Assembly: GCA_000380225.1 (NCBI GenBank)
Contig: KB904821.1
Location: 3,670,413-3,734,412, forward strand
Source: a filamentous cyanobacterium ESFC-1
Lineage (GTDB): Bacteria; Cyanobacteriota; Cyanobacteriia; Cyanobacteriales; Spirulinaceae
DNA length: 64,000 nucleotides
Reading direction: 5' to 3'
In this document: piece by piece, positions 52,779 to 61,604 of the stretch
Layout of the letters: the number at the start of each line of letters is the position of its first letter
Position numbering within the stretch: the first letter of the stretch is position 1
The notes under the pieces: model-generated
Databases searched by the model: none
Seen by the model: only the letters and a program-made list of their open reading frames with translations
Told to the model about the DNA's origin: nothing
Made by a program: the position numbers and the translations under genes

Positions 52779-54908
52779 ATGGTTGAAAATGTCAAAACTT
52801 TATGCCCTTACTGTGGGGTGGGGTGCGGTTTAGAGGTTGTACCTCCCAAAAATGTTAGCAATCCGGGTGCATCTGTAACGGATTGGAAGGTGAGGGGCGA
52901 TCGCGCTCATCCTTCGAGTCAGGGAATGGTTTGTGTGAAGGGGGCGACGATTATTGAATCGATTGAGCGCGATCGCTTGCTGTATCCGATGATACGCGAT
53001 TCTCTGAATGATGAGTTTCGCCGCATTAGTTGGGATGAGGCTTTAGACGCGATCGCCTCCCGCATTAAAGGCTTACAAAAGCAGCAAGAGATTGACAAGC
53101 TTTGTGTTTATGGTTCGGGGCAGTTTCTCACGGAGGATTACTATACGGCGCAAAAGTTAGTTAAAGGCTGTTTGGGAACGAATAACTTTGATGCTAATTC
53201 TCGTTTATGTATGTCTTCGGCGGTGTCGGGGTATAAGCAGAGTTTTGGCTCGGATGGCCCCCCTTGTTGTTACGATGACCTGGAGTTAACCGATTGCGCT
53301 TTTCTGATTGGGACGAATACCGCCGAATGTCACCCGATTGTTTTTAATCGGCTTCGCAAACATCACAAGCAAAATGAAGATGTGAAGATGATTGTCGTCG
53401 ATCCTCGGCGCACTCCGACGGCTGAAGCGGCGGATTTACATTTGGCGATTAAACCGGGAACGGATATTGATTTACTCAATGGGATTGCTTATTTATTGTT
53501 GCATTGGGGAGTCATTGATGAGGATTTTATTGAGGATTGCACCCATCACTTTCAGGATTTTGTGGAAGTGGTGAATTGTTATCCCCCGGAAGTCACCAGC
53601 GAGCGTTGCGGTATTTCCATGGGGGATTTAGAGCAAGCGGCGGAATTTTGGGCGAAATCAAAGCGAATTTTGTCGTTATGGTCGATGGGGTTGAATCAAT
53701 CTTCGGAAGGGACGGCAAAAGTCCGCAGTTTGATTAATTTACACCTGCTGACGGGTCAAGTGGGCAAACCCGGTGCGGGGCCGTTTTCCCTCACGGGACA
53801 ACCGAATGCGATGGGAGGCCGAGAAGCGGGGGGATTGTCTCACCTACTAACAGGTTATCGCTCTGTAACCGAGGCTCGCGATCGCGCAGAGGTTGAGCAG
53901 TTTTGGGGCTTACCTCCGGGTCAAATTGCCCCCCAACGAGGGCGCACCACTTGGGAAATGATAACGGGACTGGAAACCGGAGAGGTGCAAATGTTGTGGA
54001 TTGCGGCGACGAATCCGGCGGTGAGTTTACCGGATTTAGAACGAGCGAAAAAGGCTTTGTTGCGATCGCCCTTTACGGTGTATCAAGAGGCTTATTATCC
54101 CACGGAAACGGCGGCTTATGCCCATTTATTGCTTCCGGCGCGGCAGTGGAGCGAGAAAACGGGGGTTATGACCAATTCTGAGCGAATGGTGACTTATTGC
54201 CCCGCTTTTCATCATCCCCCAGGAGAAGCCAAGGATGATTGGTGGATTTTTACCCAGGTGGGTCGCCGTTTGGGTTTTACCGAGCAGTTTGCTTTTGAAT
54301 CTCCGGCGGATGTGTTTCGCGAGTTTGTCCAAGTTACCAAGGGGCGACTTTGCGATATGAGTGGCTTGAGTCATCAAGTGCTGTATGAATGCGGGCCGCA
54401 ACAATGGCCTTATCCCGAAGGCAGTACACCCACGAAAACCGCCTCGAAACGGCTTTATACGGATTTGCGTTTTGCAACCCCCGACCAACGCGCTCGTTTT
54501 GCCGCCGTACACAGTCGCGGCCTGGCTGAACCCCCGGACGCAAAATATCCGCTTGTGTTGACCACAGGGCGCTTATACGGTCACTGGCACACGCAAACGC
54601 GCACGGGACGAATTAGCAAGATTAATAAGTTGCACCCCGACCCGTTTTTAGAAGTACATCCCCGCGATGCAGAGAAACGCGGAATTGCGGATGGGGATTG
54701 GGTGGAAGTGCGATCGCGTCGGGGGTTTTGTCGCTTACAGGTTAAGATTACCACCGCGATCGCCCCCCGGACGGTTTTTGTACCGATGCACTGGGGGTCT
54801 CTTTGGGCTGAAGCGGCAGAAGCGAATAATCTCACCCATCCCGAATCTTGCCCGGATTCCCACCAACCGGAATTGAAGGCTTGTGCGGTTGAGATTGAGT
54901 TAGTTTAG
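52779..54908 (+). CDS. narB: Assimilatory nitrate reductase
   Basis: Reduces nitrate to nitrite with electrons from ferredoxin, using one [4Fe-4S] cluster and a bis-molybdopterin guanine dinucleotide Mo centre. The 709-residue product has cluster ligands CPYCGVGC (Cys9, 12, 16) and Cys52 in GMVCVKG. The molybdopterin oxidoreductase domain follows ([23 protein letters not shown] with the Mo-ligand Cys; GTNTAECHP), and a C-terminal dinucleotide-binding domain ([18 protein letters not shown]). It is separated from nrtD by 747 bp, so it may need its own promoter. It is last in the nitrate cluster. Confidence 0.96.
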   Translation: MVENVKTLCPYCGVGCGLEVVPPKNVSNPGASVTDWKVRGDRAHPSSQGMVCVKGATIIESIERDRLLYPMIRDSLNDEFRRISWDEALDAIASRIKGLQKQQEIDKLCVYGSGQFLTEDYYTAQKLVKGCLGTNNFDANSRLCMSSAVSGYKQSFGSDGPPCCYDDLELTDCAFLIGTNTAECHPIVFNRLRKHHKQNEDVKMIVVDPRRTPTAEAADLHLAIKPGTDIDLLNGIAYLLLHWGVIDEDFIEDCTHHFQDFVEVVNCYPPEVTSERCGISMGDLEQAAEFWAKSKRILSLWSMGLNQSSEGTAKVRSLINLHLLTGQVGKPGAGPFSLTGQPNAMGGREAGGLSHLLTGYRSVTEARDRAEVEQFWGLPPGQIAPQRGRTTWEMITGLETGEVQMLWIAATNPAVSLPDLERAKKALLRSPFTVYQEAYYPTETAAYAHLLLPARQWSEKTGVMTNSERMVTYCPAFHHPPGEAKDDWWIFTQVGRRLGFTEQFAFESPADVFREFVQVTKGRLCDMSGLSHQVLYECGPQQWPYPEGSTPTKTASKRLYTDLRFATPDQRARFAAVHSRGLAEPPDAKYPLVLTTGRLYGHWHTQTRTGRISKINKLHPDPFLEVHPRDAEKRGIADGDWVEVRSRRGFCRLQVKITTAIAPRTVFVPMHWGSLWAEAAEANNLTHPESCPDSHQPELKACAVEIELV

Positions 54909-55072
54909 TTGTTGGTTGTTGGTTGTTGGTTGTTGGTTGTTGGTTATTTGTGAAGAGTTAAAGTTGGCACATTTTTGTTAAATAACCCTGTTTCACAATA
55001 GTTAAGATATGGCATCAATCCCCCAGGTAGTAAGCCCCTCTCCCGTGGGAGAGGGGTTTGGGGTGAGGGCAT
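54908..55072. repeat. Heptamer array and partial MITE hairpin after narB
   Basis: TTGGTTG units at 54911-54950 begin at the narB stop. At 55030-55070 is the hairpin TAAGCCCCTCTCCC...GAGAGGGGTTTGGGGTGAGGG, the interior block of the MITE-like family without its terminal repeats. Confidence 0.8.
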
Positions 55073-55116
55073 ATCTCTCCAGAAACTTAAATCGGCATTG
55101 CGACCCTTAAATGCTA

Positions 55117-57126
55117 TTAACTCGATTTTGCCGCGAGAACCCGATCCCAAAAGTAGCCATCTTCGACGGTGGTTTGACGAGAGGTAGGATCGTAGGCGAG
55201 GAGGTACGATCGCGCGATCGCGTCGAGGTCTTTGAGTTGCTGATATTCGGTTTCACCAATCTCGGTATCGGTAGAAAGGAGGATGACTTGCATCGAAGCG
55301 GCGGGGAAATAACGCTCGACGAGGTTATTTCTGTGAGAAGAATCCAGGCGACCGAGGGGGGTATCTATGGCAACGGGGAGGTGACGACCGGAAACGCGAG
55401 CCAGTCCCCACAAAAACGCGATCGCGAGGAGTTGTTTTTCCCCGGCAGACAGGCGGTGTTTGGGGACTCGTTGACCTTGGGGGTCATACAGGGACAGTCT
55501 AAAGGTTTCTGCGTCAATGGCGACACGATGTACTAAGTCGGATTTATGCAGTAAATAGCGGAAGCATTCTGTTACTTCGACTTCGAGTTTATTGAGCTTT
55601 TTAAGGGTGAGTTTTTCGCGAAAGAGTTTGAGGGTTTCTTGGACTTTGGCGGCGGATTTAATAACGTGTTCGTCGCTTTTACGGTCGATGTTTTGTTCGC
55701 TAAATTGTTTGAGTTCTTTTTTGGTTTGTTCGACAATTACGCCGAGTTTTTCGATGTTTTGTTGGCTTTTTTCTAGGGCAATTTGCGCGTCGTTACGGCG
55801 ATTTTGAGCGACTTTGACGGCTTTTTCGAGTTTTTGATATTCTTCGGGGGAAGCGGCACTTTGTAGTTGTCTTTCTGTGGCGCTCATTTCTTCTTCTAAG
55901 GCGGTGATTTGCTGTTGGAGGTCTTGCAGTTGATTCAGTTGATGGGGGAGGTCGCGATCGCGCAAATAAGTTAAGGTTTCAATGGCTTCTGGATCGGCTT
56001 GTAACCAAGGTTTGGCGTTGGGGTCGAGGTTGGCCGCGATCGCGCTTTTTTCGGCTTCTAAAAAGGCTTTGATTTTATTGATTTTGGCAGTTGTAATGGA
56101 AATGGTTTCGAGGTATTCTAGGAGGCGGCGATCGCGCTTTTCGATAACTTCTCTCGATGCGATCGCGGTCGCTCTTTCCTGCTCGTTTTCTGCTTGAATT
56201 TGGACTTGTGCTAGGAGGGAAGTAATCAGGGTTAAGGGTAAGATTCCGGCAGCAATTTCGCGCATTTGCTCGCGACAATCATCGATTTTTGTATTGATTT
56301 CTTGGACTTTGGTTTCAAGACGCGATCGCTCGGCGGCAATTTTTCCCCCTTCTGTAACAAAGCGGTCTTGGGCTTGATTGAAGTCTTTTTGAGCTTGTTT
56401 GAGTTGACTTTGTAGCGGTTTTATGCTTTCTTTGGCGGCTTCATATTCTATCTTTTTCGCTTCTAATTTCTGCTCGATTTCTTCTAATGTCGCTAAGTCT
56501 TCTGTACTCGCTAAAGCCTTGCGTTTGCGATTCACTAAAATGTCTAAATCATCAGCCAAACGTTCGGCTAATTCTAATCCCAGTAAAGATTGGATTGCGG
56601 TCACAACTTGCGAGGGGGGAGATTCTAATTCGGCTAATTCTTTGACCTGTTCCCCATCAAATAAAAACAAGTTAGAAATACCTAAAGGTAAAATATCTTC
56701 GATATACTCATCCCAGGTTTTAGTCAATGCACTATTCAGCCAAGTATCAATCGAAACTTCTAATTTATCCTTAGTATTCTTGTCACTTTTGAGCCAACTG
56801 CGACGAATGCGATATACCACATTTTTATTCTCATAAACGTGTTCAAAAGCCAACTCAACCGCCGTTTCTTCAACCCCTTTTACAGTCCGATTCACGCATT
56901 GGTTGAGAAAGTCGCTATAACTCAAATTTCCTCGCGTCGAACATTGCGCTCGTTGTCCGTAAAACGCCAAGCGAATCGCATCCATCATGGTTGTTTTACC
57001 CCCCCCATTCATCCCCCCCAAAAGCACAATCGGGCGCATTTCTCCTTTAGTTTCGGGGGATAGATTGACAACTTGACGGCCTAAGTAGGGGCCAAAGTTT
57101 TGTAGAACCAACTCGCGGAAAATCAT
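55117..57126 (-). CDS. dndD: DNA phosphorothioation protein DndD (SMC-like ATPase)
   Basis: DndD hydrolyses ATP and is thought to open or nick DNA during sulfur insertion by the Dnd complex. The 669-residue product has Walker A GGMNGGGKTTMMDAI (38-50), a long coiled coil (about 200-530) and the ABC signature LSAGEKQLLAIAFLWGL (559-575). Walker B lies at VAIDTPLGRLDSSHR (about 586-600). This is the RecN/SMC-like arrangement of the family, and FLFDGEQVKELAE (about 165) is a DndD block. It lies last in the minus-strand cluster dpt4-dndB-dndC-GAF-dndD, 111 bp after the GAF gene. Confidence 0.93.
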   Translation of the reverse strand: MIFRELVLQNFGPYLGRQVVNLSPETKGEMRPIVLLGGMNGGGKTTMMDAIRLAFYGQRAQCSTRGNLSYSDFLNQCVNRTVKGVEETAVELAFEHVYENKNVVYRIRRSWLKSDKNTKDKLEVSIDTWLNSALTKTWDEYIEDILPLGISNLFLFDGEQVKELAELESPPSQVVTAIQSLLGLELAERLADDLDILVNRKRKALASTEDLATLEEIEQKLEAKKIEYEAAKESIKPLQSQLKQAQKDFNQAQDRFVTEGGKIAAERSRLETKVQEINTKIDDCREQMREIAAGILPLTLITSLLAQVQIQAENEQERATAIASREVIEKRDRRLLEYLETISITTAKINKIKAFLEAEKSAIAANLDPNAKPWLQADPEAIETLTYLRDRDLPHQLNQLQDLQQQITALEEEMSATERQLQSAASPEEYQKLEKAVKVAQNRRNDAQIALEKSQQNIEKLGVIVEQTKKELKQFSEQNIDRKSDEHVIKSAAKVQETLKLFREKLTLKKLNKLEVEVTECFRYLLHKSDLVHRVAIDAETFRLSLYDPQGQRVPKHRLSAGEKQLLAIAFLWGLARVSGRHLPVAIDTPLGRLDSSHRNNLVERYFPAASMQVILLSTDTEIGETEYQQLKDLDAIARSYLLAYDPTSRQTTVEDGYFWDRVLAAKSS

Positions 57127-57201
57127 GAATATTAAACAATTAATCTTAGATTTTCAATATATCATTTTCTAAGATAAATAGTCATTATTTGGTTAAAATT
57201 C

Positions 57202-57218
57202 TGTGTTTTCTTAACACA
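57202..57218 (-). terminator. Small hairpin between GAF gene and dndD
   Basis: On the minus strand TGTGTT-AAGAA-AACACA is followed by GAATTTTAACC, 20 bp after the GAF gene stop. It is a weak intrinsic terminator or attenuator candidate. The rest of this 111-bp gap is AT-rich. Confidence 0.4.
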
Positions 57219-57237
57219 ATCAATCGCTCGTTTTCAA

Positions 57238-57735
57238 TTAAGAATTTTCCATAATAACTGGAGAAGTTGCGAGTAGATTTGCCCCTTTTTGCATGGTTTC
57301 GATATCCGTGGGTGACCAAGTTCGAGGGGTAGTGCAACTGTGAGCAATCAGAAGACCCCAGAGGCTTCTATGAGCTAATACCGGAACAACTAAGTTAGCA
57401 CGAACCTGTAACTCGCGCAAAAAGTCCCGATGACATTCTGCGATAGGTTCAGTTTCAATATCAGGAATTGTGCGGACACGGCCTTCTAAATATAACTGAG
57501 CATATTCTTGATTAAAACATTCATCGGGGCCGCTACTACCAAAAATAGAAAAGTCTGTATTACTCAAAGATTCAAAAGTAACTTGGCCTTCCCATTGTCG
57601 ATAAAAATAGTACAGTACAATCCGGTCAACTTGTAGGGATTTTTGGAGTTGTTGAACGGTACTTTGAATTAAGCTGTCTTTCTCTAGTTTACTCGAAAGT
57701 TGTCGGGTGAGTCGTCGCAAGCCAGGATCGGGCAT
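57238..57735 (-). CDS. Stand-alone GAF domain with DXCF cyanobacteriochrome motifs
   Basis: A 165-residue protein that is a single GAF domain. The sequence has the hallmarks of a bilin-binding DXCF cyanobacteriochrome. Asp71-Glu72-Cys73-Phe74 forms the DXCF motif, and Cys101-His102 forms the canonical chromophore-attachment motif in AECHRDFLRELQVRANLVVP. The two cysteines are 28 apart, as I recall for TePixJ (Cys494, Cys522). Typical flanks LYLEGRVRTIPDIE and LWGLLIAHSC...RTWSP are present. Such domains bind phycocyanobilin, often isomerised to phycoviolobilin, and sense blue/green light. No output domain is present. It sits between dndC and dndD on the same strand, 117 and 111 bp away. Photosensing and any link to DNA phosphorothioation are inference. 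Confidence 0.8.
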   Translation of the reverse strand: MPDPGLRRLTRQLSSKLEKDSLIQSTVQQLQKSLQVDRIVLYYFYRQWEGQVTFESLSNTDFSIFGSSGPDECFNQEYAQLYLEGRVRTIPDIETEPIAECHRDFLRELQVRANLVVPVLAHRSLWGLLIAHSCTTPRTWSPTDIETMQKGANLLATSPVIMENS

Positions 57736-57803
57736 AATTAACTAAGTTTTAAAACAACAAACTGGGTTGAGTCAGTGCGGATTCTGTCAATTAACAAAAT
57801 ACA

Positions 57804-57832
57804 GCCCCACCCTAATCTTAAAGATGTGGGGC
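57804..57832 (-). terminator. Hairpin between dndC and GAF gene
   Basis: On the minus strand the stem GCCCCAC/GTGGGGC has an inner ATCTTTAAGAT and is followed by TGTATTTTGTTAATTG. It lies about 20 bp after the dndC stop. It could terminate part of the dndC transcript before the GAF gene. Confidence 0.5.
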
Positions 57833-57852
57833 GATCGCGTACATCTGCCAAC

Positions 57853-59475
57853 TTAGGTATTTTGGGATGGAAATTTCAGATTTCCCCAACCCGGTGCGGT
57901 TTCGGTTGTTTTTTCAGCTTTTTGGGTTGGCTTGGTATCGGAGGATGGGGGGTTTTCTGCGAGGGTCAACTGCTTGATGGCTGCAATATCTCCCTCCTGG
58001 GCCGCTTCCTTGAGACCGCGTTTGAGGTGTGCGTTTGCGATCGCTTCCTCTTTCGACCAGGAACTAATTTCAAAACACTTCTCTAGGTCGTTAAATATAC
58101 CGCTTCGTCGCGATTTTGTAAAGTACTGCCGTTCTGTATCCAGCAGCCTTGACATCAGTTCTAAGTGCATGGTGTCATCCTGGCAGATATCTTCTAGGGT
58201 ACTCCATTCATCCATACCTAACAAGCTATCATCAGCCCCAGGCCGCGGGTCATCAAAGTCTTCCCCGGTTACTTCTTTATAAATCCGAGGCAGAGTATCT
58301 TCAAATTCGTGTTTTTCCTCTAGCCAAATCCTGCGAATTTCGCTTAATTCTTCCGTCGTAATTAAGGTAATATCACGCATTTCTAGCGGTGCAGTTTGAC
58401 GCACTTGGGTTTGCGCCGTAAGGACACGCCTTAGCCAATGTTCCCGCCAATATTTAGTATATGGCCCTGGGATGGGTTTAACCGTAAGTTTGCCGTCTAC
58501 ATTACGTTCAAAAAGTTCTACTCGTCCATAAATACGCCGGAAATCCCTTTTATCATGGTCATCTTGAATATCTAGTTCATTACGAATATCTAAAAGGGGT
58601 TGCATCCATTCTTTTTCTTCGTCATTTTGGATCATCGCCTCCATCGATTTATCTTGACTAACCATTGTGCAAACCCAACAACCAAATCGAGAACTTCCGC
58701 AACTCGGTGTCGAAGTATCTACCACTAAAGGACATTCATTATCAGCAGTAGCACCACGATACATTTTCATTAAATCTTTGTTACTATTTCCCCAGGGATT
58801 CTCCCACTGCATTAGATACAACCAAACTTCATCATTTTGCCAATCTTGAATTGGGCTATAAATCCATGAGTTGGGGAGACTAGAATTATTAGGATTTATG
58901 CGCTCTCGTAATTGTCCTGCATGGTATTTTTCTATAGTCGCTGCACGTTTAGAACTTTCTGCTTTACGAGTTCCCAACACAAGAATAGCCTCTCCATTAG
59001 AACGTGCTATACTCCGAATAAATTGGTTGGAAGGCTTGATTTTTAATCTTTCAGTACACCATCTAAATCTATTTCTAGGTGCAGGATATCCTTTGCCTAT
59101 TAGACAAACCCAAAATGTATCTTTAATTTCGGGACGTAATAAGTGAGCTTCTATAGGCATTTGCTGATCGTTAGCAGCCAGCTTAATTTGCTCTATAGAA
59201 TTACTTACCCAAGCAGATACAACAGGATTTTCAACTAAGGTATCAGTAGTAATTACATAAATTTTTTTATTTCGTTTAGTAACGGGTAATTCTGCAATTG
59301 CATACCAGATTAGTTGCAGTACAGCAGAACTATCTTTACCTCCACTCCAACCAATAACGAAGGGAACATTATCTTGTAAATATAACTCTTGTATTTCTAG
59401 AGTTAACTGTTTAACTTCTTCGACAAACTCTTCTGTTGTACGCTGTGGAAACAGTAAAGATGCTTGATTAATCAT
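57853..59475 (-). CDS. dndC: DNA phosphorothioation protein DndC (PAPS-reductase-like)
   Basis: DndC is an ATP-pyrophosphatase with a 4Fe-4S cluster that activates sulfur insertion into the DNA backbone. The 540-residue product has the PP-loop SGGKDS (44-49) and the Cys-rich block CPLVVDTSTPSCG and FGCWVCTMV (about 247-270), diagnostic of DndC. The segment KPIPGPYTKYWREHWLRR is also present. The C-terminal tail (about 500-540) is low complexity. Start ATG 59475 has AAAGG 11 bp upstream. It lies 96 bp after dndB. Confidence 0.95.
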   Translation of the reverse strand: MINQASLLFPQRTTEEFVEEVKQLTLEIQELYLQDNVPFVIGWSGGKDSSAVLQLIWYAIAELPVTKRNKKIYVITTDTLVENPVVSAWVSNSIEQIKLAANDQQMPIEAHLLRPEIKDTFWVCLIGKGYPAPRNRFRWCTERLKIKPSNQFIRSIARSNGEAILVLGTRKAESSKRAATIEKYHAGQLRERINPNNSSLPNSWIYSPIQDWQNDEVWLYLMQWENPWGNSNKDLMKMYRGATADNECPLVVDTSTPSCGSSRFGCWVCTMVSQDKSMEAMIQNDEEKEWMQPLLDIRNELDIQDDHDKRDFRRIYGRVELFERNVDGKLTVKPIPGPYTKYWREHWLRRVLTAQTQVRQTAPLEMRDITLITTEELSEIRRIWLEEKHEFEDTLPRIYKEVTGEDFDDPRPGADDSLLGMDEWSTLEDICQDDTMHLELMSRLLDTERQYFTKSRRSGIFNDLEKCFEISSWSKEEAIANAHLKRGLKEAAQEGDIAAIKQLTLAENPPSSDTKPTQKAEKTTETAPGWGNLKFPSQNT

Positions 59476-59571
59476 ACTAATTCAACCTTTTATAACTTCT
59501 CAACTCAAAAAACAAGTAGCGATGAGGTAAATTACCCCATCGCAAATGATGAGACAAATCAATGAATTCGA

Positions 59572-60822
59572 TCAAGCTTTATTAGATAAGTTAATTGCTG
59601 TCAATCTTTCCACTTCAGACAGAGCAATGTGAAACCCTCTTTTAATAGCAGCTACTTGGGCGACTATTCTCTTATTACCTTTATCGTCGTCAATTACAAT
59701 GCTATTTTGCCATAAATTAGAGCTACGTCGATAGTCTATACTTGCTAACGCTCGGATTAGTCTTTGCTGTTGTTCTTCACTAAAAATATTACCAAAGAAA
59801 ATTTGATGACCAACACGGCTAATAATCTGAAATCCTACAGTATTAAAATCAATTCTTTCTTGGCGCAAATTATATAAATCAAGATTTATAGTTTCTGATT
59901 TCGGTTTTAATAAAAGTTGCCAAGTATCATTGTTTTGAGCAAATTCCATGTAAAAAGTTTGTGCTTTTTCTAGCAACAAGCTACAGTCAGCTTCAGACTG
60001 ATTAGAGCGAGATTCAATAACTTGCTTTCGAGAAGAACCAAATAGAAATTCAGCCATTCCAACTCGAAGCTGATTCATAGTGAACAAGTAATTTGGATCT
60101 TTGCCCACTGTCCGTGAAATTTTATCAATTCTTTCATTAAATATAATCAAGTTTTTAGATACATCTCTAGTTAATTTAGATAAAGCATTACTAACGTCAA
60201 AGGCAGTAAGAAGTGCAGGAGGTATTGGTTTATTTTTGGCACAATCTGCAAAATCTTGATGAATTTGATCAATGTCATCTTCTTGTACAACTAATACAGT
60301 GACACTATCATTTTTTAATGAGGGTCTTTCAGAAATTGCTTTTTCAATAGCTTTAAGACGATGTTGTCCATCAGTTACATAAAGCTCTAAATCGCTAGGA
60401 ATCACAGCATAACCAAACTGAACAGCTCCTGTACCAAACGCGAATACTTTGATAGCAGTTTTAGCATTAAAAATCAAAGGTGGTAAGATATACTGCTGTG
60501 TATCTAAAAGATATTTGGCAATTTCATCTACATGCTGACGCATTAAAGGACGATTGACAAAACTTTCTGCATTAGTCTTATTATCTTTAGGTTTAGCACT
60601 ATTTAGCTTTGCCATTTCTAGCAGTAAATTAAAAGGTAAAGAAAAGGTCATGTGTTTTCTCTGACCTTGTTCATAAATATGACACAAAAAGACTCTAGCT
60701 CCAGAGGTGGCAGCATCGGCGTATGCCTGACTTTGAGCTTCTTGTTGACTCGCCATTGAAACGACATTAGCACTAGAAGGCTGTCCGTTTGTACTGGACA
60801 TCGTATTGATTGTAGAAAACAT
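59572..60822 (-). CDS. dndB: DNA sulfur modification protein DndB (DGQHR domain)
   Basis: DndB is a DNA-binding regulator of the dnd operon in characterised systems and affects modification frequency. The 416-residue product has the family signature DGQHRLKAIEKAI (about 149-161), LLEMAKLNSAKPKDNKTNAESFVNR near the N-terminus, and NRPLMRQHVDEIAKYL. The middle has LTRDVSKNLIIFNER. The start is ATG 60822, about 80 bp downstream of a good minus-strand promoter (60911-60940). An earlier position for the regulator in the operon is usual. Confidence 0.92.
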   Translation of the reverse strand: MFSTINTMSSTNGQPSSANVVSMASQQEAQSQAYADAATSGARVFLCHIYEQGQRKHMTFSLPFNLLLEMAKLNSAKPKDNKTNAESFVNRPLMRQHVDEIAKYLLDTQQYILPPLIFNAKTAIKVFAFGTGAVQFGYAVIPSDLELYVTDGQHRLKAIEKAISERPSLKNDSVTVLVVQEDDIDQIHQDFADCAKNKPIPPALLTAFDVSNALSKLTRDVSKNLIIFNERIDKISRTVGKDPNYLFTMNQLRVGMAEFLFGSSRKQVIESRSNQSEADCSLLLEKAQTFYMEFAQNNDTWQLLLKPKSETINLDLYNLRQERIDFNTVGFQIISRVGHQIFFGNIFSEEQQQRLIRALASIDYRRSSNLWQNSIVIDDDKGNKRIVAQVAAIKRGFHIALSEVERLTAINLSNKA

Positions 60823-60910
60823 AACTATATTTTTTAAAATACCTCACATAGATACTGGCACTTGAAAACCTGTACTGATCTCAATTAGTATGTATGGAAC
60901 TGCTGCCTTG

Positions 60911-60940
60911 ACTATAAACTATATTTTTTAGCTAAGTCAA
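60911..60940 (-). promoter_or_regulatory. Predicted sigma-70 promoter of dndB
   Basis: On the minus strand -35 TTGACT (60940-60935) and -10 TATAGT (60916-60911) are 18 bp apart. Each box matches the consensus at five of six bases. An inverted repeat CCTTGACT/AGTCAAGG (60906-60913 and 60935-60942) frames the promoter and may be an operator, possibly for DndB itself. Confidence 0.6.
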
Positions 60941-61016
60941 GGTAAATGCAGCGTTTTTTTAGACTGAATTTACTAATTGCAGTCCTTTTTTAGACTGATT
61001 TTAGGATGGTATTTGA
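60924..61016. repeat. Three 31-bp degenerate tandem repeats with phased A/T tracts
   Basis: Units start at 60924, 60955 and 60986, each with TTTTTTAG. Units 2 and 3 share TTTTTTAGACTGA; units 1 and 2 also share TAA-x-TGCAG at the same offset. On the dndB coding strand this puts A6 tracts every 31 bp (three helical turns) through and upstream of the promoter. Confidence 0.65.
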
Positions 61017-61062
61017 TAATTTAACGGAATAAACTGATCGCGTATCCCGCGATCGCGCACTC

Positions 61063-61530
61063 TTACAAAAACCGACTCAAATCGAACTCCTCGTCTATCC
61101 GTTCATCCTTGAAGCGTTCGTGGGCTAAGATGAGCAGGAGACGCTCCGTATAGTCTACCGCACCGCGCAACTCCTCTCGTAGCCATTCTAAGCCCCCATT
61201 GGCGTATTCCTCGAAAATCGCGACGCGCTGTTCCTCTGCATTGGGGTTGAAAGGGGAGAGAATCTTCGTGTCGGGGATTTCAGAAATCGCGATTAATTTA
61301 ATCAGAGGATCGTAGCCGCGAGCGAGAAACACCTCTATACTGATAGGGGCGGGTTCTTTGGTGGAAATAGCTCCCAAGGGCGATCGCCTCTGGTGATGAT
61401 TTCCCACCGCAGCCGCAAACGCGATCGCGTCAGCATAAGTTTGAAAAGGGCCAGTTGTTCCCTTGGCTTCAATTAAGGTTTGTACCAAGTCGGCTTTATC
61501 TTTCGCTATCCGAATTCGATTTGCACCCAT
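61063..61530 (-). CDS. DNA phosphorothioation-associated protein 4
   Basis: A 155-residue protein of the dnd-associated protein 4 family, found beside dnd genes. It reads NRIRIAKDKADLVQTLIEAK, GPFQTYADAIAFAAAVGNHH and a C-terminal GLEWLREELRGAVDYTERLLLIL. The N-terminal part is basic and helical, so DNA binding is possible; its activity is unknown. It is first in the minus-strand cluster, 240 bp before dndB, and divergent from the methyltransferase-like gene at 61605. It is not DndE, which is shorter and lacks these blocks. Confidence 0.8.
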   Translation of the reverse strand: MGANRIRIAKDKADLVQTLIEAKGTTGPFQTYADAIAFAAAVGNHHQRRSPLGAISTKEPAPISIEVFLARGYDPLIKLIAISEIPDTKILSPFNPNAEEQRVAIFEEYANGGLEWLREELRGAVDYTERLLLILAHERFKDERIDEEFDLSRFL

Positions 61531-61604
61531 CGTTGTTGTGTGGTTAGTGGTTGGCGATCGCGTTTTGCTATGATTGGCTTACCCGCATTATCGGTGCCGT
61601 CACA

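Noticed and set aside
55117-57126. Calling this gene recN/smc
   Set aside because: The FLFDGEQ block and its place beside dndC and dndB identify it as DndD.
61063-61530. Calling this gene dndE
   Set aside because: DndE is about 110 residues with a different basic helical pattern. The KDKADL and GPFQTYADAIAFAA blocks fit dnd-associated protein 4.
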